Source: Butyrivibrio sp. (GTDB taxonomy: Bacteria > Bacillota > Clostridia > Lachnospirales > Lachnospiraceae). From it: 64,000 nucleotides of DNA. Below, one piece after another: positions 1 to 7,938 of this stretch. The notes below the pieces were generated by a model that had not been told where the DNA came from, did not search any database, and worked only from the letters and a program-made list of their open reading frames with translations. Position 1 is the first letter of the stretch. Each line of letters begins with the position of its first letter. A program made the position numbers and the translations under genes. The stretch spans positions 28,720 through 92,719 of the forward strand of contig SVGC01000001.1 in assembly GCA_015056495.1 (NCBI GenBank), in the 5' to 3' direction.

Positions 1-750
1 GGTGACAGTGCGCAGTGCTCAACAATATGTACAGGTTTTGCTTCAAACGGAGTAGATCTGATCCTGGCTAATGCAACTCCTGCTCTTCAGTCAGCAGCAT
101 CAGCAACAGCAGATATTCCGATCCTTGGCACATCTATCACAGAATATGGTGTTGCACTTGATATCGACAACTTTGATGGCACAGTAGGTGGCAATATATC
201 TGGTACATCTGATCTTGCACCACTTGATCAGCAGGCAGACATGGTAGTTGAACTGTTCCCGGATGCTCAGAAGGTAGGGATCCTGTACTGCTCATCTGAA
301 GCAAATTCAGTATATCAGGCTGATACAGTTAAGGCAGCACTTGAAGAAAAAGGTATCGAAGTTACTGTTTACACATTCTCAGATTCAAATGATGTTGCAT
401 CTGTTACAGAGAGCGCATGTGCTGAAAACGATGTTCTCTACATCCCAACAGATAACACAGCTGCATCTTGCACAGGAGCAATCTCAAATGTAGCTCTTCC
501 TGCTGGTGTACCTATCGTTTGTGGTGAAGAAGGTATCTGCCAGGGCTGTGGTGTTGCAACACTTTCAATTGATTATTATGAACTGGGCAGAACAACTGGT
601 GAGATGGCTGTAAAGATCTTAAAGGGTGAGGCAAATGTTTCAGAAATGCCTATCGAATATTATGCTAACCCTGTAAAGAAATATAACAAAGAAATTTGTG
701 ATCAGCTTGGAATCACAGTTCCAGATGATTACGTTGCTATTGAAGAATAA
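1..750 (+). CDS. ABC transporter substrate-binding protein (partial, 5' end outside window)
   Basis: The reading frame is open from base 1, so the N-terminus and signal peptide lie upstream. The visible 249 residues match the C-terminal two thirds of an ABC_sub_bind (TrpX-like) periplasmic-binding fold: a segment about the ligand cleft (ICTGFASNGVDLILANATP), the interdomain region (GTSDLAPLDQQADMV), then the second lobe with KVGILYCSSEANSVYQ and the closing AVKILKGE. It should capture a small ligand outside the cell and hand it to the permease and ATPase encoded directly downstream. Family members bind aromatic amino acids or related small solutes; the ligand here cannot be read from sequence. 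Same-strand order with the next two genes indicates one operon. Confidence 0.9.
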   Translation, partial: GDSAQCSTICTGFASNGVDLILANATPALQSAASATADIPILGTSITEYGVALDIDNFDGTVGGNISGTSDLAPLDQQADMVVELFPDAQKVGILYCSSEANSVYQADTVKAALEEKGIEVTVYTFSDSNDVASVTESACAENDVLYIPTDNTAASCTGAISNVALPAGVPIVCGEEGICQGCGVATLSIDYYELGRTTGEMAVKILKGEANVSEMPIEYYANPVKKYNKEICDQLGITVPDDYVAIEE

Positions 751-777
751 AAAGAAAGTATAAAATATGACTTCTTG

Positions 778-819
778 ACTTCTCATGCCGAGAATACTTG
801 AATTCTTTTGGCGTGAAGT
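778..819 (+). promoter_or_regulatory. Intercistronic imperfect hairpin
   Basis: The gap between the binding-protein and permease genes contains an imperfect stem: ACTTC...GAAGT outside, GCC...GGC in the middle and AGAAT...ATTCT nearest the loop. It has no T-run, so it is not a simple terminator. A hairpin after the binding-protein gene is typical of ABC operons, where it protects the upstream mRNA and lowers downstream expression. That role is inferred. Confidence 0.5.
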
Positions 820-847
820 AACAAAAATATTTTTTCAGGTGAGTTAA

Positions 848-1822
848 ATGGATTTAGTTTCTTATTTTCAATCATTAACACTTCAGGGATTTATAAACTG
901 TTTTCCGTCAGGTATAGCGCAGGGGCTTATCTGGGGAATACTGGCCCTTGGTGTATATATAACTTTTAGACTTTTGGATATTGCCGATCTGTCTGTAGAT
1001 GGAACCTTTACTACAGGTGGTGTTGTTGCGGTCATGCTGATCCTTGCCGGATGGCATCCGGTGCTGGCTTGCATCGTAGCACTTATTGCAGGACTTATTG
1101 CGGGAACTGTGACAGGTCTGTTGCATACACTTTTGGGAATACCGGCTATTCTGGCTGGTATTCTGACTCAGTATGCTCTTTGGTCTATCAACCTTGCTAT
1201 CATGGGAATGAAGGCCAATCAGTCTGTCAGTGTTGATAAGTACAATCTGTTATTATCATCCCGTTATATCAATCTGGCTATTGCAGTAGGACTTCTGGTT
1301 ACAGTGATCATCATTGCTGTTCTGTATCTGTATTTTGGAACAGAGCAGGGTTCTGCAATTAGAGCTACAGGTTGTAATCCCGAAATGGCCAAGGCAAACG
1401 GAATCAACATATCTTTTATGAAGGTTCTTGGACTTGCTCTTTCTAATGGTATCGTAGCATTTTCCGGCGGTCTTATGGCACAGTTTCAGGGATATTCCGA
1501 TATCAATATGGGAAAAGGCGCTATCGTAATAGGACTTGCCGCTGTCATCATAGGTGAAGTTATTGGAGATGCTCTTTTTGGCAAAAAGATGAATTTTGCT
1601 CTCAAGCTGTCATTCATTGCCTTTGGTGGAGTCATCTACTATGTTGTTGTAAAAATAGTGCTTTGGTTAAAGCTTGATACTAACTACCTGAAGCTGTTCA
1701 CAGCAGTTGTAGTAGCGCTGTTCCTTGCTGTACCTTATCTTCAGAAGCAGGCAGCAACCTCTTTCAGAAAAGCCGGTAAAAATGCTGTCAAAAAGGCAGA
1801 TGCAGGAAAGGGGGATAAATAA
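848..1822 (+). CDS. ABC transporter permease (BPD_transp_2 family)
   Basis: A 324-residue integral membrane protein of the branched-chain amino acid / TrpY-type permease family. About nine hydrophobic segments are visible. Family-typical stretches include LLDIADLSVDGTFTTGGVVA near residue 45, AILAGILTQYALWSINL near 100, and the coupling-loop region AIRATGCNPEMAKANGI near 175, which contacts the ATPase. The C-terminus is a basic tail rich in Lys and Ala. It would form the membrane channel of the importer with the flanking binding protein and ATPase; the ATPase start lies 2 bp after this stop, suggesting translational coupling. The start follows GGTGAGTTAA, a weak Shine-Dalgarno. Confidence 0.92.
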   Translation: MDLVSYFQSLTLQGFINCFPSGIAQGLIWGILALGVYITFRLLDIADLSVDGTFTTGGVVAVMLILAGWHPVLACIVALIAGLIAGTVTGLLHTLLGIPAILAGILTQYALWSINLAIMGMKANQSVSVDKYNLLLSSRYINLAIAVGLLVTVIIIAVLYLYFGTEQGSAIRATGCNPEMAKANGINISFMKVLGLALSNGIVAFSGGLMAQFQGYSDINMGKGAIVIGLAAVIIGEVIGDALFGKKMNFALKLSFIAFGGVIYYVVVKIVLWLKLDTNYLKLFTAVVVALFLAVPYLQKQAATSFRKAGKNAVKKADAGKGDK

Positions 1823-1824
1823 TT

Positions 1825-2655
1825 ATGGATTATCGAGTAGATCATTCACATCCAATGCTTGAGCTGAAGGATGTGTATAAGACTTTTAACCCTGGAACCA
1901 TCAATGAAAAAAGAGCATTGAATGGCCTGAATCTCACTTTGTATGATGGCGAATTTGTTACTGTTATCGGTGGTAATGGTGCCGGAAAATCAACTATGCT
2001 CAATGCTGTAGCAGGTGTATGGCCAATAGATCAGGGCTCCATAACAATTGATGGCATCAATGTAACTGGTAAGCCTGATTATCAGAGAGCTGCCCTTATA
2101 GGACGAGTTTTCCAGGATCCTATGACAGGCACTGCTGCAACTATGCAGATAGAAGAGAACCTTGCTCTTGCTGCAAGAAGAGGCAAGCCTAGAATGCCAT
2201 GGAAAGCCCAGCTGACCAACTCAGAGAGACAGTTATTTAGAGAGAGACTTGCCAAACTTGATCTGGGCCTTGAGGACAGACTGACTGCCAAGGTAGGACT
2301 TTTGTCCGGTGGCCAGAGACAGGCTATAACTCTTTTGATGGCTGCACTCCAGAGACCACGTCTTTTGCTTCTGGATGAGCATACTGCAGCTCTCGATCCT
2401 AAGACTGCCCACAAGGTACTGACTCTTTCAGAAGAGATTGTTCAGCAGGACAATCTGACAGCTCTTATGATCACACACAACATGAAGGACGCTATCACAT
2501 ATGGTAATCGCCTTATCATGATGAATGAAGGCGAGATCATTTATGATGTATCCGGCGAAGAGAAAAAGAATCTCCAGGTATCTGACCTTCTCCACAAATT
2601 TGAGGAGTTTGGCAGCCAGGATGCTGTAAATGACAGTCTTGTGCTAAATAAATAA
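1825..2655 (+). CDS. ABC transporter ATP-binding protein
   Basis: A 276-residue ABC ATPase. The Walker A motif GGNGAGKST is near residue 50, the Q-loop region RVFQDPMTGT near 95, the signature LSGGQRQA near 155, Walker B LLLLDEHTAALDP near 178 and the switch His in MITHNM near 215. Walker B reads DEHTAALDP rather than the commoner DEPTSALDP. It energises import with the permease just upstream. This is the last gene of the operon, and a 70-bp palindrome begins 4 bp after its stop. Confidence 0.93.
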   Translation: MDYRVDHSHPMLELKDVYKTFNPGTINEKRALNGLNLTLYDGEFVTVIGGNGAGKSTMLNAVAGVWPIDQGSITIDGINVTGKPDYQRAALIGRVFQDPMTGTAATMQIEENLALAARRGKPRMPWKAQLTNSERQLFRERLAKLDLGLEDRLTAKVGLLSGGQRQAITLLMAALQRPRLLLLDEHTAALDPKTAHKVLTLSEEIVQQDNLTALMITHNMKDAITYGNRLIMMNEGEIIYDVSGEEKKNLQVSDLLHKFEEFGSQDAVNDSLVLNK

Positions 2656-2658
2656 TTA

Positions 2659-2728
2659 GAGTCACTGGGGACGTATCAAAATGACTCATTGCATGCAATG
2701 AGTCATTTTGATACGTCCCCGGTGACTC
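2659..2728. repeat. 70-bp palindromic element, copy 1
   Basis: A nearly perfect palindrome running from GAGTCACTGGGGACGTATC through a GCATGC centre to the mirror GATACGTCCCC...GACTC. It is followed by a run of T, so it probably also serves as a terminator for the ABC operon. Copies of the same half-site GGGGACGTATCAAA lie near 11514, 23652, 26656, 32016, 46035 and 49964. Such dispersed palindromes resemble REP elements moved by REP-associated tyrosine transposases, but no transposase is in the window. Confidence 0.9.
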
Positions 2729-2884
2729 ACTTTTTTTTATTTAAAAAACTTGAAAAATCAGTATAGATGTGATATCTTTAAGATGTAGTAATGAAAACTA
2801 CATGTAATAATTTGAAAAACTAAATTGATTTTAAAGTGCAATGTGATCACTAAAAATATTAGCGGCACGAGAAGGGAGTATATT

Positions 2885-3142
2885 ATGACAACAAAGGATT
2901 TAAGTAACTTCTTCAATTCTCATCTGGTTCCAAAGAAACTTTATAGCTTAAACAAGAACAGAAAGAATAGAATCTGCATGGAACAGGTTAAAAATGGCTG
3001 GGATGTATATTTTAGTGATAAAAAGGACAAGGTAGGCATCTCACATTTTAATTCTGAAAATGATGCATGCAATTTTATGAAGAATGAAATCAAGAAATTG
3101 ATGGAACAGCTCTATGGTATTACATGGGCAGCTATCAGATGA
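2885..3142 (+). CDS. Small protein of unknown function
   Basis: An 85-residue protein that I do not recognise. The ATG at 2885 follows GAAGGGAG at a good distance; an upstream in-frame ATG at 2825 has no ribosome-binding site. The product is basic and soluble (MTTKDLSNFFNSHLVPKKLY at the start), with no signal peptide or membrane segment. Phe-Asn-Ser motifs occur at both ends, and the middle reads VKNGWDVYFSDKKDKVGISHF. A strong intrinsic terminator follows, so it is probably a monocistronic gene. Confidence 0.65.
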   Translation: MTTKDLSNFFNSHLVPKKLYSLNKNRKNRICMEQVKNGWDVYFSDKKDKVGISHFNSENDACNFMKNEIKKLMEQLYGITWAAIR

Positions 3143-3198
3143 TTTTTCAAGTCATTTGGCAAAAAAATATTTAACAAAAATAAATATGAAATATTAGG

Positions 3199-3231
3199 AA
3201 AAAGAGCGCTTGTTTGTGGGCGCTCTTTTTT
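3199..3231 (+). terminator. Intrinsic terminator after the 85-aa gene
   Basis: A perfect 11-bp stem (AAAAAGAGCGC with GCGCTCTTTTT) around a 10-nt loop, ending in a run of T. It separates the small gene from nrdG. Confidence 0.9.
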
Positions 3232-3311
3232 GATATGATATGCAGGGTCGCAAAGGAGAGTTCGTAAATTAAGATTATCTGAATAATGTGACTTTGTTGT
3301 GGGGGATACAA

Positions 3312-4001
3312 ATGAATATACATGGACTTCAAAAGATGACTCTTTTAGATTATCCAGGAATCGTTGCAGCAACTGTCTTTTTGGGAGGTTGCGATTACAG
3401 ATGCCCCTACTGCCATAACTTTGAGCTTGTGGATGGAACCGCCAGCCCTATTATGTCAGATCAGGAGCTTTTTTTATTTTTGGAAAAAAGAAAGAATCTA
3501 CTGGACGGCGTGGTCATAACCGGTGGAGAACCTTGTCTAAGGCCAGATCTGCCGCAGTTGGTCAAAGCAATTAAAGATATGGGCTATAAGGTAAAACTGG
3601 ATACTAACGGTAATCATCCTGATGTGCTGAGGAAGCTGCTGGAAGCCGGGTTGGTAGATTATGTAGCTATGGATATCAAGAATTCACTTCCGAAATATGG
3701 CATGACTATTGGAGTACCAGGCTTTGATACAAAGGATGTGCAGGAGAGTGCAGCTATTTTATTAGATGGCAGTACAGATTATGAGTTTAGGACTACTGTA
3801 GTCCACGAATTTCATGAGCTAAACGACTTTGAGCTGATAGGTCAGTGGATAGAAGGCGCTAAAGCATACTATCTTCAGCAGTATACTGTTCGGGACACTG
3901 TGCCGGACAAGAGTTTGACATCACCTACCGAGGAGGATATGAGACTTTACCTAGATGTTGTAAAAAAATATGTTCCAAATGCAGTCGTAAGGGGAGTCTG
4001 A
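3312..4001 (+). CDS. nrdG: Anaerobic ribonucleoside-triphosphate reductase activating protein
   Basis: A 229-residue radical-SAM activase that would put the glycyl radical on the class III reductase encoded next. The radical-SAM cluster is C27-x3-C31-x2-C34 (GGCDYRCPYCHNF), followed by the SAM-binding GGEP motif (VVITGGEPCL) near residue 75 and KLDTNGNHPD near 100. The length suits the glycyl-radical activase subfamily also annotated as NrdG-like. The ATG at 3312 follows GTGGGGGAT; an earlier in-frame ATG lacks a ribosome-binding site. Placing the activase directly upstream of nrdD supports the assignment over other glycyl-radical activases. Confidence 0.9.
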   Translation: MNIHGLQKMTLLDYPGIVAATVFLGGCDYRCPYCHNFELVDGTASPIMSDQELFLFLEKRKNLLDGVVITGGEPCLRPDLPQLVKAIKDMGYKVKLDTNGNHPDVLRKLLEAGLVDYVAMDIKNSLPKYGMTIGVPGFDTKDVQESAAILLDGSTDYEFRTTVVHEFHELNDFELIGQWIEGAKAYYLQQYTVRDTVPDKSLTSPTEEDMRLYLDVVKKYVPNAVVRGV

Positions 4002-4298
4002 GAAAATGACAAAAACCACAAGATATTGTGGTTCAAAAATAAAGTTCTAACAACATATTGACTCGGACGAGTATTAATGTTAACTTATAAATATCAAATA
4101 TTTATCAATATTTAGTATATGAGTATTAACTAAATATCGATTATTTAAAAGACAACAAGTCAATATTTTTTTGATGAAAATGGCTTGTTTTCAGTATTTT
4201 TGGATCGTAATTTAACAAAATACCGATGATCCAAAAATATATTATCTTTTGCAGGAATTGGATATGCTGGTTCCTGTGTTCTTTAAAAGGGGGTTCTT
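4002..4298 (+). promoter_or_regulatory. Palindrome-rich leader upstream of nrdD
   Basis: This AT-rich gap has no gene. It holds several inverted repeats: AACCACA/TGTGGTT at 4014-4033, ATATTTAGT/ACTAAATAT at 4109-4138, an imperfect AACAAGTCA/TGGCTTGTT pair near 4154-4190, and a perfect 12-bp pair TATTTTTGGATC/GATCCAAAAATA at 4195-4239. A possible -35 (TTGACT) is at 4058. The density of palindromes suggests regulator sites or leader RNA structure controlling nrdD separately from nrdG. No clear NrdR box was found. Confidence 0.5.
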
Positions 4299-6863
4299 AT
4301 GTACAAAGTAGTGAAACGCGATGGTAAGGTCGCTGATTTCGACATTTCCAAAATTTCCGCAGCCATAACAAAGGCGTTTGTGGCTCTCGAGAAGGAGTAT
4401 CACTCAAGCGTTATCGACCTGATCGCACTTAGAGTTGCATCAGATTTTGAGAGTAAAGTGGTCAACGGCAAGATCACTGTAGAACAGATACAGGATAGTG
4501 TAGAAAAAGTCCTTTCAGAGGCTGGCTATACAGATGTTGCCAAGGCTTATATCCTTTACAGAAAGCAGCGTGAAAAGGTTCGTAACGTTAATAGCGCCCT
4601 GTTAAACTATAAAGATATTGTTGATGATTATCTTAAGATAAATGACTGGAGAGTAAAGGAAAATTCTACAGTTACCTATTCTGTTGGAGGTCTTATCCTG
4701 TCTAACTCTGGCGCCATTACTGCCAATTATTGGCTTTCAGAGGTTTATGATCAGGAGATTGCTGATGCTCATAGAAGCGCAGCTATTCACATTCATGACC
4801 TTGCTATGTTGACAGGATATTGTGCAGGATGGAGTCTTAAGCAGCTGATAAAAGAAGGCCTTGGCGGAATTCCTGGCAAGATCACATCAGCTCCTGCATG
4901 CCATCTTTCTACCCTCTGCAATCAGATGGTCAATTTCCTTGGTATCATGCAGAATGAGTGGGCTGGAGCACAGGCTTTTTCATCCTTTGATACATATCTT
5001 GCACCATTTGTAAAAGTGGATAATCTTTCTCAGAACGAGGTCAAGCAGTGCATACAGTCTTTTGTATACGGTGTTAATACACCTAGCAGATGGGGTACAC
5101 AGGCTCCATTTTCCAATATTACTCTGGACTGGACAGTACCAGCTGACTTAAAGAACCTTAATGTTATAGTTGGCGGCAAAGAGCTTGATTTTACATATGG
5201 CGATTGTCAGCATGAGATGGATATGGTCAACAAGGCATTCATCGAGATCATGATCGAAGGCGATGCCAACGGACGTGGATTCCAGTATCCTATTCCAACA
5301 TACTCCATTACAAGAGATTTTGATTTCAGTGAGACTGAGAACAACAAGCTCTTATTTGAGATGACAGCAAAATATGGTACTCCATATTTTTCAAACTATA
5401 TCAATTCAGACATGGAGCCAAGCGATGTGCGCTCTATGTGCTGCAGACTGCGTCTTGATCTTAGAGAACTCCGCAAGAAATCAGGTGGATTCTTTGGTTC
5501 AGGTGAGTCAACTGGTTCTATTGGTGTTGTTACTATTAACATGCCTAGAATTGCTTATCTTGCAAAAGATGAAGCTGACTTCTACAAGAGACTTGATCAC
5601 CTGATGGATATTGCAGCAAGAAGTCTGAAGACCAAGAGAGAAGTCATTACCAAGCTCCTTGATCAGGGTCTTTACCCATATACAAAGAGATACCTTGGTG
5701 GATTCTCCAACCACTTTTCAACTATCGGTCTTATCGGTATGAATGAAGTTGGTTTAAATGCTAAGTGGATCGGTGCTGACATGACTGATGTCAGAACTCA
5801 GGAGTTTACAAAAGATGTTCTCAATCACATGAGAGATCGTCTTTCAGACTATCAGGAGATGTACGGTGATCTGTACAATCTCGAAGCTACTCCTGCTGAG
5901 TCTACAACTTATAGATTTGCTAAGCATGATAAGGAACAGTATCCTGATATCATCACAGCCAATATGGATGGAACACCATATTATACCAACTCTTCACACT
6001 TGCCGGTTGGATACACTGATGATATCTTCTCAGCTCTGGATATTCAGGATGAGTTGCAGACTCTTTATACTTCAGGTACTGTTTTCCATGCATTCCTTGG
6101 AGAAAAGCTTCCTGACTGGAAAGCTGCTGCAACTCTTGTAAAGAAGATTGCTGAGAATTACAAGCTTCCTTACTATACACTGTCTCCTACATACTCTGTA
6201 TGTAAAGAGCATGGCTATCTGACTGGTGAACAGCCTGTATGTCCTCACTGTGGTCAGAAGACTGAGGTATATAGCCGTATCACAGGTTACTATCGTCCTG
6301 TTGCCAACTGGAATGATGGTAAGACACAGGAATACAAGGATAGAAAGGTTTATGACCTTAGTCATTCTCATCTTACACATACAGGTCCAAAGCAAGCTGT
6401 TGTTGCAGAAGCTGTTGAGTCTTCTAATGGCTATGTTGTAGATGAAAACATTGATAATAAAATGATGGCAGGACTTGTGGGTGATGCTGTCAGAGATGGA
6501 TCTATAGAATTTGTTAATGGTGGGATTAGAAAAGATTTTATAGAAAATGCTGTCGCAGCAGATTTTACACAGGCAGCTGTAAAGAAATCCAATAGTGATG
6601 TAAGCAATAATGCTTCAAATATTGGTGATGATGTAGTAATGCTCTTTAAGACAGCTACCTGCCCTAACTGCAAGATCGCAGGCGTAATGCTGGATCAGGC
6701 AGGCATCTCCTACAAGATAATGGATGCCGAAGAAAATCCTGATCTTGTTGAAAAATTTGGTATCATGCAGGCACCTACTCTTGTAGTTGCTAGGGGAAGC
6801 AATTATGAGAAATACAACGGTGTATCTGATATCAAGGGCTGGATCGGTGAAAGAGTAGTGTGA
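4299..6863 (+). CDS. nrdD: Anaerobic (class III) ribonucleoside-triphosphate reductase with C-terminal redoxin domain
   Basis: An 854-residue NrdD that makes deoxyribonucleoside triphosphates without oxygen. It starts with an ATP-cone (VVKRDGKVADFDISKI, residues 4-90), continues with the catalytic barrel, and has a zinc site formed by CKEH and CPHC just before the glycyl-radical loop RITGYYRPV, with the radical Gly at 663. The protein runs about 130 residues past the usual end, into a glutaredoxin/NrdH-like domain (about 780-854) with a CPNC active site at Cys788/Cys791 and the cis-Pro stretch MQAPTLVV. This fused domain probably recycles the active-site disulfide, which points to thiol rather than formate as reductant; that is inference. 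RBS AAAAGGGGG. Confidence 0.96.
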   Translation: MYKVVKRDGKVADFDISKISAAITKAFVALEKEYHSSVIDLIALRVASDFESKVVNGKITVEQIQDSVEKVLSEAGYTDVAKAYILYRKQREKVRNVNSALLNYKDIVDDYLKINDWRVKENSTVTYSVGGLILSNSGAITANYWLSEVYDQEIADAHRSAAIHIHDLAMLTGYCAGWSLKQLIKEGLGGIPGKITSAPACHLSTLCNQMVNFLGIMQNEWAGAQAFSSFDTYLAPFVKVDNLSQNEVKQCIQSFVYGVNTPSRWGTQAPFSNITLDWTVPADLKNLNVIVGGKELDFTYGDCQHEMDMVNKAFIEIMIEGDANGRGFQYPIPTYSITRDFDFSETENNKLLFEMTAKYGTPYFSNYINSDMEPSDVRSMCCRLRLDLRELRKKSGGFFGSGESTGSIGVVTINMPRIAYLAKDEADFYKRLDHLMDIAARSLKTKREVITKLLDQGLYPYTKRYLGGFSNHFSTIGLIGMNEVGLNAKWIGADMTDVRTQEFTKDVLNHMRDRLSDYQEMYGDLYNLEATPAESTTYRFAKHDKEQYPDIITANMDGTPYYTNSSHLPVGYTDDIFSALDIQDELQTLYTSGTVFHAFLGEKLPDWKAAATLVKKIAENYKLPYYTLSPTYSVCKEHGYLTGEQPVCPHCGQKTEVYSRITGYYRPVANWNDGKTQEYKDRKVYDLSHSHLTHTGPKQAVVAEAVESSNGYVVDENIDNKMMAGLVGDAVRDGSIEFVNGGIRKDFIENAVAADFTQAAVKKSNSDVSNNASNIGDDVVMLFKTATCPNCKIAGVMLDQAGISYKIMDAEENPDLVEKFGIMQAPTLVVARGSNYEKYNGVSDIKGWIGERVV

Positions 6864-6943
6864 TACTATAGAGACCTAAGCCTCGAGCACTTTAGCGGTT
6901 AGTATTTTTATGGTGGTGTATGAAAAAATAATATAGATAAAAT

Positions 6944-6986
6944 AAATACTCCTCGTGATTGAAAATGATCACAGGGAGTATTTTTA
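6944..6986 (+). terminator. Intrinsic terminator after nrdD
   Basis: A long stem pairs AAATACTCCTCGTGAT with ATGATCACAGGGAGTATTT around a short loop, with one or two bulges, followed by T residues. It ends the nrdG-nrdD region. Confidence 0.8.
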
Positions 6987-7060
6987 CGTGCATTAGTTCA
7001 GCTGTTGATGGTGCTGATTCCATAAATTTCTGGAAGAATATTGTCTTTACCTGTTGCCTT

Positions 7061-7168
7061 TACCTATTGGAATTCGTTCATTTTGTAATTCCAATAGGTA
7101 TTATAAAATGGTTCAATCTGTTGGAAATTGAACTATCTTAAATTCCAATCGGTAATATAAGTCACAGC
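7061..7168. repeat. 54-bp palindromic repeat array 1, two diverged units
   Basis: Two units begin at 7061 and 7115, exactly 54 bp apart. Each has the framework ACCTATTGGAA...TTCCAATAGGT with diverged arms and loop. They precede the six well-conserved units by 129 bp that do not match the repeat. Confidence 0.75.
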
Positions 7169-7297
7169 TGCGTGGGATGGCACCTAACGAATACTATCAT
7201 TATATTGTTACTAATGAGTTACCATCAGAATTGGCATGAAATCCTGCCAAAATAAATCGAGCGTGTCCTTGACATGGGGTGCACTTTAAGCCGTTTT

Positions 7298-7616
7298 AAC
7301 CTATTGGAAATTGAACTTACTTAAATTCCAATAGGTAATATAAGCCGTTTCAACCTATTGGAAATTGAACTTACTTAAATTCCAATAGGTAATATAAGCC
7401 GTTTCAACCTATTGGAAATTGAACTTACTTAAATTCCAATAGGTTTTATAAGTAGTTTTAACCTATCGGAAATTGAACTTTCTTGAATTCCAATAGGTTT
7501 TATAAGTCGTTTTAACCTATTGGAAATTGAACTTACTTAAATTCCAATAGGTTTTATAAGTGGTTTTAACCTATCGGAAATTGAACTCTCTTAAATTCCA
7601 ATAGGTATTTTTACTA
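7298..7616. repeat. 54-bp palindromic repeat array 1, six tandem units
   Basis: Units start at 7298, 7352, 7406, 7460, 7514 and 7568, an exact 54-bp period. Each is a 40-nt hairpin with 12-bp arms (AACCTATTGGAA / TTCCAATAGGTT) followed by a 14-nt linker such as TTATAAGTCGTTTT. Unit-to-unit changes are few and include T-to-C in the left arm. All frames carry stops, so the array is noncoding. Hairpin and linker both repeat, so this is not a CRISPR. Confidence 0.93.
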
Positions 7617-7624
7617 AGGCAAAA

Positions 7625-7857
7625 GACCGGCAAGCGGATGCATGTTTGCATACAAATCCATTTGCCGGTCGTAAGAACATGGAGCACGAAGGTTACTGTT
7701 CACTCGCTAACAGCTCGCTCCAGTAACAAATTCGCGCATTCATTCCAAATCGCTTTCGGCGAGGAATGCGCTCACCCCTGAATCATTTTCTTACGCAGTC
7801 AGCGGCGTAGCGCTTCCTGCTACCTCTGAACAGTAACGCACGAAGTGCGGAATGTTC
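7625..7857 (+). repeat. Structured dispersed repeat interrupted by a MITE
   Basis: The outer parts are one old element. A hairpin GACCGGCAA/TTGCCGGTC (7625-7670) is followed by the linker CGTAAGAACATG (from 7670), then GAACAT (7675-7680), which can pair with ATGTTC at 7852-7857. If the MITE at 7692-7837 and one copy of its 8-bp duplication are removed, the middle becomes GCACGAAGTGC, a hairpin with a GAA loop. Hairpin, linker and GAA-loop hairpin match copies at 11675, 23708 and 26711. Confidence 0.7.
7692..7837 (-). mobile_element. 146-bp MITE, copy 1
   Basis: A nonautonomous element bounded by terminal inverted repeats GTTACTGTTCA/TGAACAGTAAC. It is flanked by a perfect 8-bp direct repeat GCACGAAG (7684-7691 and 7838-7845), read as the target-site duplication. 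The reverse complement at 51926-52071 has the same length with only two differences that I can count. It has no coding capacity. It carries the linker motif (GAATCATTTTCTTACG on this strand, 7780-7795) and an inner GAA-loop hairpin. Confidence 0.9.
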
Positions 7858-7938
7858 GTTTGAGAAATCGGGTGGGAGTCAGCCTGCTCTATTCGCTATA
7901 TAATTAGATTGAACAATAATTATTGCCACAGAATCATG

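Noticed and set aside
4002..4298. NrdR boxes or a cobalamin riboswitch upstream of nrdD
   Set aside because: I could not find the paired NrdR consensus, nor the conserved core of a known riboswitch.
7298..7616. CRISPR array
   Set aside because: Repeat and linker are both nearly identical from unit to unit, so there are no unique spacers, and no cas genes are near.
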